From positions 1-50,550 of the forward strand of contig NW_004086892.1 of the NCBI RefSeq assembly GCF_000220395.1: DNA of 50,550 nucleotides, given 5' to 3'. The notes under the pieces are model-generated. The model saw only the letters and a list, made by a program, of their open reading frames with translations, was not told the origin of the DNA and did no database searches. Position numbers and translations under genes: made by a program. Positions 24,451-37,149 of the stretch are shown piece after piece. The first letter of the stretch is position 1, and each line of letters begins with the position of its first letter. Source of the DNA: Ichthyophthirius multifiliis. Its lineage: Eukaryota; Ciliophora; Oligohymenophorea; Hymenostomatida.

Positions 24451-25825
24451 TCAAATGCTTATTTTTTTATAATTGTTTGTAATTATTTTTTTAAATAAAT
24501 GTTTGTTTGTAAATAATTTATTTAAAAAGTATAATTTAATTTATTTTTATATAAATTATGCTAATTTTTAATAAATTAATATTTTAATAATAAAATTTGC
24601 TAAATTTTATTTTAATTTTAAATAATAATTAAAATTTAATTTTTATTACAAAAAAAAATAAAGAAATTAAAATAATAAATATATATATATATATATATAA
24701 TATAATATAAAATAATATTTATTTTTTTATATATAATAATATATATTTTTTATAAATAAAATATATTTATTTTATATTTCTTTAAATTAAATTTTTTTTT
24801 AATTGAAATATATTTTAACTCTATAAAAGATTTTTTTTTATTGTAATTTTATTTATATTATTAACTTTAAAATGATTTAGTTATTAATATATTTAATTTT
24901 ATATTAATTTTTAATAAGTTTTAATATAATTTTATAATTATTTTTATATAGAATTCAATTTAATATTAAAAATCATATATAATGTGTTAGTATTTATTTA
25001 TTTTTTGAAGATATAATTTATTAAATTAAATTCTTAATTTTATAGTAAATTCATTTTTTTATTAATATTGAATTATAAATATTACTAATTTATAAAAAAT
25101 ATAATTTATTATTAGATTAAATCATTAATAAACAAAAATTACGTATATTTATTATTTAAATATTTTTTTTTCTAAATTTATTCTTGTAAATTAAATAAAA
25201 AGATTATTTGAAAAATAAAAAAATATTAAAACTAAAAATAGAACTATTTATTAAACAAAGATAATTTTAAAAAGTTAAATATTAATATAATTAATAAATT
25301 TTAATGTTATATCAAAAATTTTATTGAAAAGTAAATATAAATAGTTAAATATAAAATTAATGGCTTAAATATATATTAATAAATGTATAGAAATATATAA
25401 ATTTTATACAATAAAAAAAATATATAAAAATAAATAAGTATATTATATATAAAAAAATATAATGTAAAAATAAAAATAATGGAATAAAAGAATTTAATAA
25501 AAGAGTAAAAATATAAAAAAAAAAAAATTAGAAATTTATAAAAAAAAAATTTTATAAAAGGATAAAAATAAATAAAATGAAATTATTAATAATAATAATA
25601 ATAATAAAAATAATAAAAATAATAATAATATTAATATTTTTTTATATAAATGAAAAATTAATTATATTATTTTTACTTAATATTTTTTTTGATTATAATA
25701 GTATTAATTTCTTTACAAAACAAATTAAATTAAATATATTTATTTAGTTACTTATATATATATATATATATATTCTTTTTAATTATTTTTTTTATTTTTA
25801 TTTTTTTTTTTAAATAAATAAACAT
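24451..25825. other. AT-rich intergenic region with ATA/AAT repeat
   Basis: About 1.4 kb of A/T-only sequence upstream of the HND kinase. It holds a trinucleotide (AAT/ATA)n tract at about 25,586-25,632 and TA tracts at 24,680-24,700 and 25,756-25,775. I see no gene. Confidence 0.6.
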
Positions 25826-27412
25826 TCATTAACTTATATTTTTATATTCTTCATCCAAAACATTATTATTCTATTAATTTGTTAATAATTTAATATTTTT
25901 TTCATTTTTATTATTTTATTGTTTGATTAATTTTTTCTTATCTTCTATTTCTTCTTATTTTTATTATTAAGGTGAAGCACATTTTTTTTTCTATATTTAA
26001 TTTTTTTTTTGACTTATTAAAATATTTATATTTTCAACTTATTTTTAATATTTATTTTTAAATTCTTCTAAATAATTATAATCTTCTAATTTTTTTTACT
26101 CTTTAACTCCTTAATTTTTCATTTCTTACTTTTTATCATATTAAATATTTATATTTTCACAAACTAATTCTATTCTTTATGACATTTAGGACTAAACCTC
26201 TTAGTCATTTAAACAATTTCCTAATATATAAAAAATAATAATAAATATATATATATATATATATGTATGTATATTTATATATATATATATATACATATAT
26301 ATTAAAAATTTTTTCTAATTAAAATATACCATTATACCAAGGATGTTATTAAATATCTTATATATTAATTCTTTTCTAAGGATCTTATTCTAACATTTAA
26401 TGTATTAAATCTATTTTTTTTATATAATAGAAACATAAATTTATTTTATTTAATAAATTATATATATAACCTTTAAATTCACTAGTAGGCTTATTATTAG
26501 AAGCAAAAATTTTCCAGAAATAATTTTTATTTTCTAAACAAAATCGAGAATAATACCTATCAGTAATATTTGCACTTTCAAATGGCTAACTATTCATAAC
26601 CATCATAAACAATACACATCCTAATTGAAATACATCCATTTACTAAGGATTATATTCACAATTTGTATATTTGTTTATTTCCGGAGGATTATATTCAGGA
26701 GATCCTATAGGTTAAGCATGAAAAAATTACTCTTATGTATTATTAAACTATATAGAAAAACCAAAATCGCAAAGTTTTGGTTAGAAATTTTTGTCAATTA
26801 AAATATTTTCTGGTTTGATGTCTTGATGTGCTACTCCGGATTTATGTAAATTATCAATACCTTTTTTTTGTTGTTGTTGTTGTTTTGTTTAAAAAAATAA
26901 AATAAAATATAAAATTGGAATACATTGAACCATTTGCTTGAAAAAATATAGGGCTAGAGATTCTTCGAATTTAGGAGTATATTTTAAAAAATTAAAAAGT
27001 TCTCCATATTCCGCTAATTCCATTTCGTAATAAATTACTTTTTATACTCGACCATCACATTTAATATAATGTCCGTTTAAACAAATATATTTTAATTTTA
27101 TTATGTTCTAATCTTTTGTAAATTAACTTAAAATAGTTATTTCGTTCATAAATAATTACAGAATGTTCTCGTCTTCAGTAAATCGCATTATTTTTATGGC
27201 TACATTTTTGTTGTTTTCTAATTTTATAGCGACTTTTACTCTATTTATAAATTAATGGTTTTTTTATTAATTCTTTTTTGGTTTGTTTTATTTTTTTTAA
27301 AAAAGAGGTACTTTCCATATCTTCCTTCGCCTATAGTATGTAAAATTTTATATCTTGAATCTAATGTGCTTGTTTATTTATTTTTTTAAGAATTTCTTTA
27401 AGTATAAAACAT
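25826..27412 (-). CDS. Protein kinase with HQD catalytic loop and Gln/Lys-rich tail
   Basis: Minus strand from ATG 27412-27410: MFYTQRNSQKNKQTSTLDSR, YKILHTIGEGRYGKVKVAIK, NKNVAIKIMRFTEDENILQ, MNEITILSQFTKDQNIIKL and YYEMELAEYGELFNFLKY. An intron with an AAC repeat follows. Then come GIDNLHKSGVAHQDIKPENI, PKLCDFGFSIQF, GSPEYNPPEINKYTNCEYNP, MDVFQLGCVLFMMVMNSQPF and MLEQDPQKRINIQDIQQHPW. After a TA-rich intron the tail is a long charged coiled-coil-like stretch (ELVCENINIQYDKKQEMKN, LEDYNYLEEFKNKYQKQV). It ends DEEYKNISQ at TGA 25828-25826. The catalytic loop is HQD rather than HRD; the Lys, Asp and DFG residues are kept, so activity is likely. An Arg-to-Gln change in HRD often means that activity does not depend on activation-loop phosphorylation. 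The fold resembles CAMK/ULK-like ciliate kinases; the subfamily is unclear. Confidence 0.88.
26869..26886. repeat. (TTG)n short repeat in a kinase intron
   Basis: A TTGTTGTTGTTG tract lies in the intron preceding GIDNLHKSGVAHQD of the HQD kinase. On the coding strand it reads as repeated AAC. Confidence 0.8.
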
Positions 27413-27870
27413 AATTAAAAATTTATTAAATTATTATTATTAAAATTATGAGTAATTTGTTTTTTTTTTGTTTTTTTTTTTTCTATTAAAAAAATTATAT
27501 TATAAATATAAAAATTCTTTAATTTACTACTTTATTATTATTAAAGTTTTTTTTGTTTTTTAAATATATATATATAATAAAAGATTATGTGATAAATACG
27601 AAAGAAAATGAATAATTTGTTTTTATTATTATGATAATCAGAAATTAACAAAATAGCTTTATATTAGAAATTATCAAAATAGCTTTATATTCTTATAAAA
27701 AGATTATTAAAAAAAAATTAAAATAAATTTAAATTTCAACGAAACTATTTAACAAAAAAATTAAAATGAAATAATAAATAAAAGAATTTATTATTATTAT
27801 TTTGAAAATATTAATTAAATTTAAAATATTTTATATTAATTTATTTTTTAAAAAGACACAAATAAAATTT
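27413..27870. other. AT-rich intergenic spacer with a short local repeat
   Basis: Lies between the 5' end of the HQD kinase and the 3' end of the PX gene. It holds a near-identical duplicated unit, AGAAATTA(A/T)CAAAATAGC followed by TTTATATT, at about 27,639-27,690. I see no gene. Confidence 0.55.
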
Positions 27871-28788
27871 TCATTAATTTTTATTTAATTTTTTATCTTT
27901 ATTTTTATATAAAACATTATTTTGTTCATTCTAAATAAAATTAAGTTGATTATAATCAATATTATCCTCTAAAAACTTTCTTAAATTTAAAGAAAACATT
28001 TAATTTTCGATTAAATATTCAAATAAATTGTTTATTTATTAAATTTATTAATCTATGTCAATAATTTCTTAATTTCTTTAAAAATTAATTTTTTTTTTAA
28101 CAAAAAAATTCATTATTAAATTTACTTATTGGATTAAAATTACGGAAAATCATAGTTTTCATATAAAATTTAATACTAAAAAGAAAAAAAAAAAATTATC
28201 TTTAGAAAAATAAAATAAAATAAAAATATACATATTCTTTCAGCTTACATATATCTTAAATTCTTTTTCTAGTAACATTCAAATTATCATTATATATTGA
28301 TTAAAATACAATAATAAAGGAAACTTCATCGCTTTCATATTCATTTTGATTCTTATTTATATTATTACTGTTATTAAAATTATTAAGGGATGTACTGTTG
28401 TCTTCTAAATCAATATAATCCCAATCAATTATGTTTATTTTACTGTATTAAGGTCTATTATTAGTATTTTTAAAGTACTTTTCTATTTAAATTGACATTT
28501 TTATAGGATTTTATCCAAATGACATATTTTATTCATAACATTTTATACCACTATCTTGTCTTTTATATGTAATATAATTAAACAAAAAAAACAATTTTTT
28601 TTTTTTTATTTACAGAGAAGAAGCACTACATTTTTTATGTAAACTTTCTATATTTTAAATTAATTAATCAGATTCTTTCAATAAAGATTGAGGTGTTTCT
28701 AAAATATTGGATGAAAAAGTTGGATCAAAATAGATACTTTAAATAAAAATTGAATAAAAAATAAAATAAAAATATACATTACATATAT

Positions 28789-28819
<31 letters not shown>

Positions 28820-30329
28820 ATTATATAAATATATTTTTTTATATATATATTTATTTGTATTTATATCTATTTATATATTTTATTTAATAAAAAATACATA
28901 TATTCTTCTAATTATTAATTAGGTAATAGAAAAGACAAAAAATTAACATTTTTTATTTATTTTTAATTTATAACTTAAAGTATTTTACAAAAAATATCTT
29001 AGTATTGTTTTAATTGTATTTATGAGCAGTTTTCGTTTAATTACTTGTTATGAAATTATGGGAATTTTATATTTTTGCAAGATTTTTGTAAAACTTTGAA
29101 AAATTCTACGAATTCCACCAAAGACCTTTTTGTGTAAAAAACTTCTGAATATTTTATAAATTCGATTATAAATTTATATATTTTTTAGTCACATTGATTT
29201 ACTTTTATATAGCCAGTTACATATATTTCACTTATTCCTTAATATTCTTCATTTATATTAGTATTTTTGAGCTTTTCGTTATCATTTAAAGTCATAAATT
29301 TAGGTGATTCTTTTACTTTTTCGGATATTTAATTGTAATTGAAAGGTGTATATCGATTAAATTAGTCGAAATTAATGATTTTTTATTTTAGATTTGTATT
29401 ATTTATAGTTTTGTTTTTGATTTTTTTCTTTTTATTATATATAAATTTTTTAGTTTATTTATATATATTTACTAATAATTAAGTTAACATATATTTGTCT
29501 TTTTATTATTCTAATATTTAAGGGCTTATATCTTAAAATTTAATTAATGAGAAAAATGCTTTTTTTTTTATTGTTTAAAAAAAAAAAAATATCTAATATT
29601 TTTTGTTATTTTCTACCTAAAAATAATATTAAAAATATTTAAGTTATTAACGTATAATCATAAATATTTATTCCCTATTATTTAATGTATTCTTATCTAT
29701 ATATATATTTATATATATAGTTTTCTTTACTACAAAAACTATAATTATGAAAGCAGCACTAAAAATCAAATTCAATAAAAAAAAAATCCTTGTTATTAAG
29801 GATGTGTAGGCTAAAGTTAAAAATTCTATTCTAATAATTATTGCACATATTGTCTTTATTTTTATTTTTTTTATTTTTATCAACTTATTTCATTTATAAA
29901 ATAATTGTTTTTACCCAAATTAATAGTTGTATTATCTAATATAAAAATATAGAAAAATAAGGCTCATTATAAATAAGTAAATTCAATAATAATCCAACTA
30001 TTATTTATTATAATCTATAATAAAAATATTTTTATATATTTAATACATGCAATTACTATTACAATTAATAGACTAGTTAATAATTTTATAAAATGTGATA
30101 ATGATATCAGTTTACGGTGTTTAATTTTTTTTTTTTTATAAATAATATTGCTTTATAAAGATAAACTAAAGAAATCAAAACTATACTCCCATTTATTGTT
30201 TATAACCCTATGTTTTCAGAAAAGTGAGTATTCTTTTTTTTATTTTTTTTATTTGTATAATGAATTAATTGATCAATTAAATATATATATATTTTTTTTA
30301 ATTTTTACAAAATATTAAAATTCAATCAT
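27871..30329 (-). CDS. PX-domain protein with N-terminal membrane segments
   Basis: Minus strand from ATG 30329-30327. The first exons give MIEFQYFNTHFSENIGLQ and NGSIVLISLVYLYKAILF (a membrane segment). Later come LLLNLLIYNEPYFSIFLYQI and YTLITQIFLILFLAFFSLI. The last is joined by a 58-base intron whose phase (G|CA) fits, and this links the two halves into one gene. The PX domain follows: ISEIYVTGYIKVNQCDQKI, YKFIIEFIKYSEVFYTKRS, LVEFVEFFKVLQKSCKNIKF and PQFHNKQL, then LSFLLPNQQLEEYMYFLL. The tail has INIIDWDYIDLEDNSTSL and FEYLIENQMFSLNLRKFL, and ends at TGA 27873-27871. PX domains usually bind phosphoinositides on endosomes; KRSLVEF matches the conserved (R/K)RxxxF motif. Joining membrane segments to a PX domain recalls the sorting-nexin class with N-terminal anchors, but I see no PXA or RGS domain. 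The N-terminal exon chain is less certain than the PX part. Confidence 0.7.
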
Positions 30330-31253
30330 TACAAAGTAAGAGTTTTAAGTAATTTTATTAGTTTTATATTTTACTTTTTTTATTTTTACTAAATTTATTA
30401 TTATGTTTTATGTTTTTTGTTTTTTTTTTATATAAAATAAATAAATGAAATATATGATAATATTAAATTAATTATATGATTATTAAAATGAAAAGTATCT
30501 ATATTTATAAAACTTTATTAAATAAAATATAAAAGTTAAGTTTATTATATTATTATTTTTAATATTTTCATAAAAAACATTAAATTTTTAAATTTTTATG
30601 ATTTTTTTTTTTAAAATTAAGATATATTTTAGGGAAAATAAATATAATTTATAATATTCTTTTATAAATTTATTTGTTTAAATTAAGATCATTTAAAATA
30701 ATACATAATAGCTAAATATTATATAATTTAATAGTATAAATATATTATATGATATAAATTTATAATATTTTATAAATTTTAATTATATACTAATATAAAA
30801 ATATAAAGGAATTTTATTTATTTTTAAATCAAAAGAAATAAACAAAATGTTTGAATTATATAATATTAACTTGATATTATAAAAAAAATCGGTATAGACT
30901 TTAAAAACATCTATAAAAATTATTATTAATATACTTTTGACAATTAATAATATTATTTCAAATAAAATAATTTTTTATTTTATCTTTAATTTTATTATAT
31001 TTACATTTCTATATATCATTTATATTTTATTTCTTATCATTTTTTTATACTTATTAATTATATATAAGTTTATTTATTTCATAAACATTATTTTCTTCTA
31101 CTATTTTATTTAAAATAAAAACATAATAGATAAAAATTTTTATATAGCTATTTTTTTATTCATTTTCTTATTATAATGATAAAAAAACATATATAAGGTT
31201 TTATAAAATATTTAATAAAATATATATAAATAAGAATTATAATTATTATATAA
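30330..31253. other. AT-rich intergenic region
   Basis: Upstream of the PX gene and downstream of the phosphodiesterase. Only A/T-rich simple sequence is seen, and no coding frame with believable composition. Confidence 0.6.
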
Positions 31254-31502
31254 TCATTTTTCTCTTTAGTTATTTTTTTTTTTCTCCTCATTTAATATTT
31301 TTTCCCATTATTAAATATTATTTTCACAATTAATACACATTTGTCTATAATTTTCCCCAATAAACTCAACAAAAGTATTATACAAAGGCAAAACAATAAT
31401 TTTCAAAAAATTACTCTCCTACTTAGAAATAATTAGTAATTAATCTAATCCTAATAAATAAGGAGTTAATGGTATACCAAGATCCTATTCTTATTTAACC
31501 TA

Positions 31503-31562
<60 letters not shown>

Positions 31563-33577
31563 ATAATATAAATTGTTATATATAATACTTATAAATTAAA
31601 TTCTCTACAAATTCTCATACTCCATTCTTTTGCTAAAGTAAAGTTTTTAGTAGGACCTGTCAAATCAGCTACATGTAAAATAAATCCACACATTAATTTT
31701 TTATCATTCTCAGATTAAACTAAAATTAAATATTTTTTTTTTATTATTATTATTATTTTTTTTTTATTTATTTTTTTTACATAAAAACGTATAAAAATAT
31801 ATTAAAAAAAATAATTAAATAATAAACTTAATTAAACTCCTTCCTATTTTTTATAAGTTAATTTTATTTCAAATTATTAGGTTATTTCTTTATGTTTTTT
31901 CATGTCTGTAAATAAAATATTTGATATACAATATTTTCTTATTGTTTTTAAATCTTCAGTAGGTATATTTCTTAAAAAGTTAATTTTTTATAAAATCTTA
32001 AATAAAGTTGATGAATGGTGATTTTCTAAAACCTTTTGTTTTTGTTGTTATTTAATTTTATAACAAAAAAATACAGAATCATCATGTGTTTTAATGCTAG
32101 TTTTGATTAAGTAGTAACTTCAAAAGCATTTGTTCTTCCTGTATGTGCTACATCATGTCCCAAAGCAGAAAAAAGGAGAGTAAATTCATCTAGAAAATCA
32201 AGGTATTGATTAAATAATTTTTAAGTTAAGAAATAATAAATAGCATGAGTAACTTTTTTTTTAAAACAAAAAATAATCCTAAATTTATAATTTTATCTTT
32301 TTACCTGCAATTGCATGCTAGAAATTATGAAAAGGATTATTATTTTAGTCATATTAAGATTATAGTTCTTAAAGAAACTTTTAAAAGGTTTTTTTAGAAA
32401 TGTTAAATTTCTTCATATACCCCATATATTTAAACATACAATAAATAATACGAATTTTTTCTTCTGGGGATTCTATTTCATTAAAGGGGAAATTCCAATC
32501 AGCTAATTTTTATTCATCTTATTCATTTATATGTAAAGGATCTTTTACTTTTTTTAAATTTTTTTTTTTTTTTTTTTAAATAAACAAAATAAAAAACACC
32601 TAAATATTAATTTGATTGGATTTCTTCACTATCTTATCTGGATATTCCATTTATGAATTTTGGAAGTAATTTACTCATTATTGGTTTAAAGTTTCTTTTA
32701 AATTTATTTTTATATATATATTTAATAATAATATTATTATTATTTTTACAAAGGTAAATCTGTATGGTAAAATTCAACTACATAAGAATCTTTATATTAT
32801 TCATCTGTAATCTTTTATATGATTTTTGTTTTATATTTATTTATATAATAGTAAAATAAAAATTATTTACATCTATTTATGTTTATATTTTATATTCTAT
32901 TGATTTATCTTTTAGAATATTAATTAAGTCATTTATTGTGAAATGATTTTATAAGAAATAATGATCGATTAAAAGCTGACATGCTTTTTCAACTTCTTAG
33001 TAAATATTTTTTCTACTCTTTAAAGGTTTAAATAATTATTCTTCTTTATTTCTATTTCTATTTAATTTTTGTTTTTTACAAAAAAAAAGTAAAATAATTT
33101 AAAATAATATTGTTAACTTTTGTTAATTAAATATTATCAAATAAGAATCTATTTAATTGTATTAATTCCTTAATGGGATGATATCTATTTGATAGTTTTA
33201 TCCATTTACATTTCCGAAATTTTATTTCTCTTATTATAATTCATTAATTATTTTTATTAATAGTTATTTATTATCTTATTCAAAAATTATATCATCTAAT
33301 ATAAATTATTAGCCAAGTTCATATATTTCAGGTATATTTATTATACTAAAAAAATAAATGTATAAATTTTAAATAAATATTATTTTTTCTATTTATAATT
33401 ACTCATAATTAAATACTAATGGACAATGTTAATATATAAGCTATCTTTTTTTATTAAATAAAAAAAACATGCTTTAAGGTTTTTATAATTCTATTATTTG
33501 CATAGTATATTCTTTGATACTAATATTAGATATTAATCCTATGAAATATCTCCAAATTTAGTTAACTTTTTTTTATT

Positions 33578-33650
<73 letters not shown>

Positions 33651-34940
33651 TTTATTAAAAGTTTTACTTTTTCAATAAATGTGAATATGTTTAATTTAAA
33701 ATTAAATATATTTAATATAAATTTGACCATTTTTTAATCTCCTATAGGTATATATGTATAATTATTTTTTTATTATATTTCCCATTGTGTTTATTCTTTT
33801 TTTTCGTCTTATTAATATTCTTAAATTTAACTAATTTTTTGTTTTTTTGTTTTTTTTTTTTTATAATTATTATAAAAATTAGTCAGTATTTAAAAAATAG
33901 GCAGTTTAATCTTTTATTATTTTTTTTAATATTTTGTAAGAATGAATAATATATTAAAATTTAACCATATGTAGTATTGAAATAAGTTTTTCTTTATTTT
34001 ATTTTATATTACCGAAATTTTTTACCAAATCATATATAAAATCAAATATCATTAAATAACTTTTTAAAGGCAATTATAAAAATTGATTAAATTATTAATC
34101 TATAAGCTCAAAAACAAAATAACAATCTTAATATAATTTTAATATAAAAACTAATTTTTAACCAAACTAAACATTTATAAATCAGGTCTTTGTTCTGAAT
34201 TTTATACTACTTCTTTTATATTTTCTCCAAATAAAAAATAATTTAATTCTTTTATTATTTCAATTATTTTTTCTTATGAGATCTATATTTATAAAAAATT
34301 TTATTTTTAATATTTTGTTTAATAAAAAGTACAGATAATTATTCATTTGTAGAAAAAAATTAACCAGGGCCAGATTAGTCTTTTTTTTTATAAATTATTG
34401 GATAAAAATGATGTTTAGGATAGTATTTTTAATAAATTAATTGTTTTTTATCTATTTAACTTTTAATTCAATATATATATTCTGTATTTATCAAGATTTT
34501 TAATTGTTTACTTATTTTTTGTTTATATATAAAAGAAAAAAAAATTAAAAAATTTTTGCTTTTATTTATATAAAATAATACTTTATATATTTTTATTTTT
34601 TCTTATATACTATTAAATAATGTTTATTCGATATTAAAAAGATGAATTGAATTTGATAAGAGTTATTCCCTAAAAAAATAAAAAATAAAAACATATAAAT
34701 ATATATAATAATTATCATTTTCTGTTTTTTTTTTTTTTTTTTTTACTAAATATTTTTTTATTATGGATAAAAGTCATTTAGTAGTTATAAATTATTTAAT
34801 TTTATTTTAATTTTATTTAATTCACTTAATTCTTATAATGTTAAATAAGTTTTATTAGGCTTTTATTAATCTATATCGTCTAATTATTTATTTAATTACC
34901 TAAAAAGATCTAGTAGATATTATTTATTTTAGTTCGACAT
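31254..34940 (-). CDS. 3',5'-cyclic nucleotide phosphodiesterase (class I), frameshifted in this sequence
   Basis: Minus strand from ATG 34940-34938: MSNQNKQYLLDLFRQLNKQL (coiled coil), QGQFF- and FLFGENIKEVVQN-type segments, and GAF-like fragments around 33,500-33,900. The catalytic domain reads IRIIYCMFKYMGYMKKF, NNNPFHNFQHAIA, LFSALGHDVAHTGRTNAFEV, SVLENHHSSTLFKILQKINF and GFILHVADLTGPTKNFTLAK. The end is FIGENYRQMCINCENNIQQW, then TGA 31256-31254. HNxxHA, HDxxHxGxxN and the later metal-binding Asp (HVAD) are all present, as in class I PDEs that hydrolyse cAMP and/or cGMP. Just after SKLALK the frame changes: the expected HHDDSV codons read CA-CATGATGATTCT, consistent with loss of one base near 32,085-32,088. 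Downstream exons then fit well. About nine introns of 43-115 bases are present, one with (TA)n. Substrate preference cannot be told from the sequence. Confidence 0.9.
31506..31562. repeat. (TA)n microsatellite in a phosphodiesterase intron
   Basis: A near-pure TA tract of about 55 bases lies in the last intron of the phosphodiesterase gene, between REFNLQ and the final exon. Confidence 0.9.
33588..33652. repeat. (TA)n microsatellite within the phosphodiesterase N-terminal region
   Basis: About 65 bases of TA repeat, with a small break near 33,625, lie in what is probably an intron of the phosphodiesterase N-terminal half. The minus-strand ORF spanning it is an artefact. Confidence 0.9.
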
Positions 34941-35509
34941 TTACTTTTATGTTATATATATATTATGTTTTGTATGTAATAAATATTTTTTTTTATTCTT
35001 TTTTCAAATATAAAATGCAATATATGTTATAAATGAATATGGATAATTTAATTTGATAAAAATTAATACATAATAAAAAAAATTAAATTTAATATGTGAA
35101 GAATAAATAAAATAAAATAAAATGGTTCAAAATAAAAGTAAATTAAAATATTATTTATATTTATATTTTTATTTTATTTAAGATAATAATTTAGTTACTA
35201 ATTTTATAAATAAAAATATTTTTGAAATTAAATGATATAAAATAGAATGATATTTTATTTTACAAAAAAAATAAAAAAAATAATTAAAATTTATAAGAAA
35301 AAAAAAAATTAATGTATAAAAAATGTAAATATATATTTTTATTTATATATATATATTAATATGTAAAATATAATATATATATATATATAGTTATTTTTAT
35401 TATTTATATTTTTTTATATATAAATTATTATATTTTATTTTAAAAATATATAGTTTTTTTTTTATCTTTTTACTTTAAAATTTTTTTAATTTTTTTTATT
35501 AAAAAAATA
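34941..35509. other. AT-rich divergent intergenic region
   Basis: Lies between the 5' ends of the phosphodiesterase (minus) and a coiled-coil gene (plus). It has TA tracts near 35,325-35,390 and A/T homopolymers. I see no distinct promoter motif. Confidence 0.6.
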
Positions 35510-36193
35510 ATGATTAATGAATCTTAAAATTTTTAAACTATTTATAATAATGATTTTCATTTCAATTAAAAAAAATCTTAAAAAATTCATTAATCAAATT
35601 AAGTGGCTAATATTTTAAATGATATTAATTTATTAAAATAACGAATCAAACATATTAAAGAAAAAAAAAATTCTGAGATTGTAAAAGAAGATTAATTTGA
35701 CTGTTTTAATTTTTAATTTGATATAAAAATAAAACAATTAATAAAATAAAATAATAATTTATAAGAACATATTTAAGATATAGAAAAAAAAAGTCAAGAA
35801 AATATAGATAGCTTGAAGAAATAATATAATGAAATAAAAAAATATCATTTTAATTTAAAAAATTAGAAAACAGAAGAAATAGATTAATAAAAAATCCAAT
35901 ATGAAGAGAAAATAAAAGATCTTTTTTAAGAAATTAATTTTTTAGAAAATTAAAATGAAAATTTGGAGAAATAAATAGAAATTTTTAATGAAAAAAATAG
36001 TTTTTTTTCGAATAATAATTAATTGCATTTTTAAAAAATTTAAGAAAAATAAATATAGGAAATGATAAAATTAATTAATGAAAAAGATCAAAAAATTAAA
36101 TAAAAATTAAAATTTCTTTAAGAAAAATACAAAAAAGGAGAATTTAATCAATTAATAAACGAAAATATTCAATTTCTAGGTGAAAATATTTGA
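35510..36193 (+). CDS. Unrecognised coiled-coil protein (227 aa, no intron)
   Basis: A single open frame from ATG 35510 to TGA 36191-36193 gives 227 residues. It starts MINESQNFQTIYNNDFHF and then forms almost continuous coiled coil: LNDINLLKQRIKHIKEKKN, IKQLIKQNNNLQEHIQDIEK, EEKIKDLFQEINFLENQNEN, LEKQIEIFNEKNSFF, EMIKLINEKDQKIKQKLKF and EFNQLINENIQFL. It sits 171 bases before the MORN gene on the same strand. The end could instead be extended by a 24-base GT...AG segment at 36,181-36,204, but such an intron would be unusually short, so I kept the simple stop. The function is unknown; a cytoskeletal or ciliary role is only a guess. Confidence 0.75.
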
Positions 36194-36364
36194 TTAATAT
36201 AAGAAAATTAATTAAAAAGAATAATAATTATTAAAATAATTTTTTTCAAAAAAAAAATAAATAAATATATATATATGAATTAAAAAAATAATTCGTTTAA
36301 ATTTTTATACATTATTTTATTTCAAAAATAAATATATAATATATATATAAATTACTAAATATAT

Positions 36365-37003
36365 ATGGGAATAGTTGATTCATGTGAAGTTGCATAAGAA
36401 AATTCATAAACTTATATATAAATTTAACAAAATAAGTCATCTAAACTTTAAAAAGAGGATAAAGTAATAGAAAATGAAATAATAAATATATAAAATTAAC
36501 AATAATAAAATCGTAAAAAAATATATGAAGTATATTAAGACGGGTCAATTTACAACGGATAAGTAATAAATGGAATTAGAGATGGATAAGGAATATTTAC
36601 ATATAATGAAGGAGGTTCTTATTTTGTGGGAGAATGGAAAAATGGTAATATTCATGGATATGGGATTTTATATTATCCGAATAAATAAATTGCTTATGAG
36701 GGAGAATGGTAAAAAAATAAATTTAATGGAAACGGAATAGTATATAATGAGAAAATTAAAGTAATAGAATTTATCAATTATAAAAATTTTGATTAAATTG
36801 GAGATTATTGGGAAAAATACGAAGGTAAATTCTAAGATGATTAAAAGGAAGGATTAGGGATCATTAAGTTCAGTTCTGGCGAAAAATTTGTCGGGAATTT
36901 TAAAAAAGACAGTGCTAATGGAACTGGTGTATTTTATTTTAAAGATGGGAATATAATTATAGGAAATTGGGTTGATAATATATTACAATAAGAATTAATA
37001 TGA
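36365..37003 (+). CDS. MORN-repeat protein (212 aa)
   Basis: An uninterrupted frame from ATG 36365 (MGIVDSCEVAQENSQTYIQ) to TGA 37001-37003. After a Gln/Lys-rich N-terminus the MORN repeats start: YQDGSIYNGQVINGIRDGQG, YNEGGSYFVGEWKNGNIHGY, KQIAYEGEWQKNKFNGNG, WEKYEGKFQDDQKEGLG, SSGEKFVGNFKKDSANGTG and FKDGNIIIGNW. That makes about six repeats of roughly 23 residues with the Y-x-G-x-W/F...G-x-G pattern. MORN proteins often bind membranes or scaffold cytoskeletal structures such as basal bodies and cilia. The MGxxxS start could be N-myristoylated, which would fit a membrane-linked scaffold; this is inference. An in-frame exon upstream is possible but not needed. Confidence 0.9.
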
Positions 37004-37149
37004 AATAAAAACAAGAAACATATATATATATATATAAACAGATATTATAAAAATATATATATTAATTTATATATATATATTATTATATATATAAATCTAT
37101 ATATATTTATATTTATATAATATCTTTTATTATTTATCTAATTAAAAAA

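Noticed and set aside
29668-29883. Separate small membrane protein (71 residues) on the minus strand
   Set aside because: A better-supported frame through the same bases connects by in-phase introns to the PX-domain gene.
33539-33730. Minus-strand ORF with a long Ile-Tyr repeat
   Set aside because: The Ile-Tyr repeat is just translated (TA)n microsatellite inside the phosphodiesterase N-terminal region.
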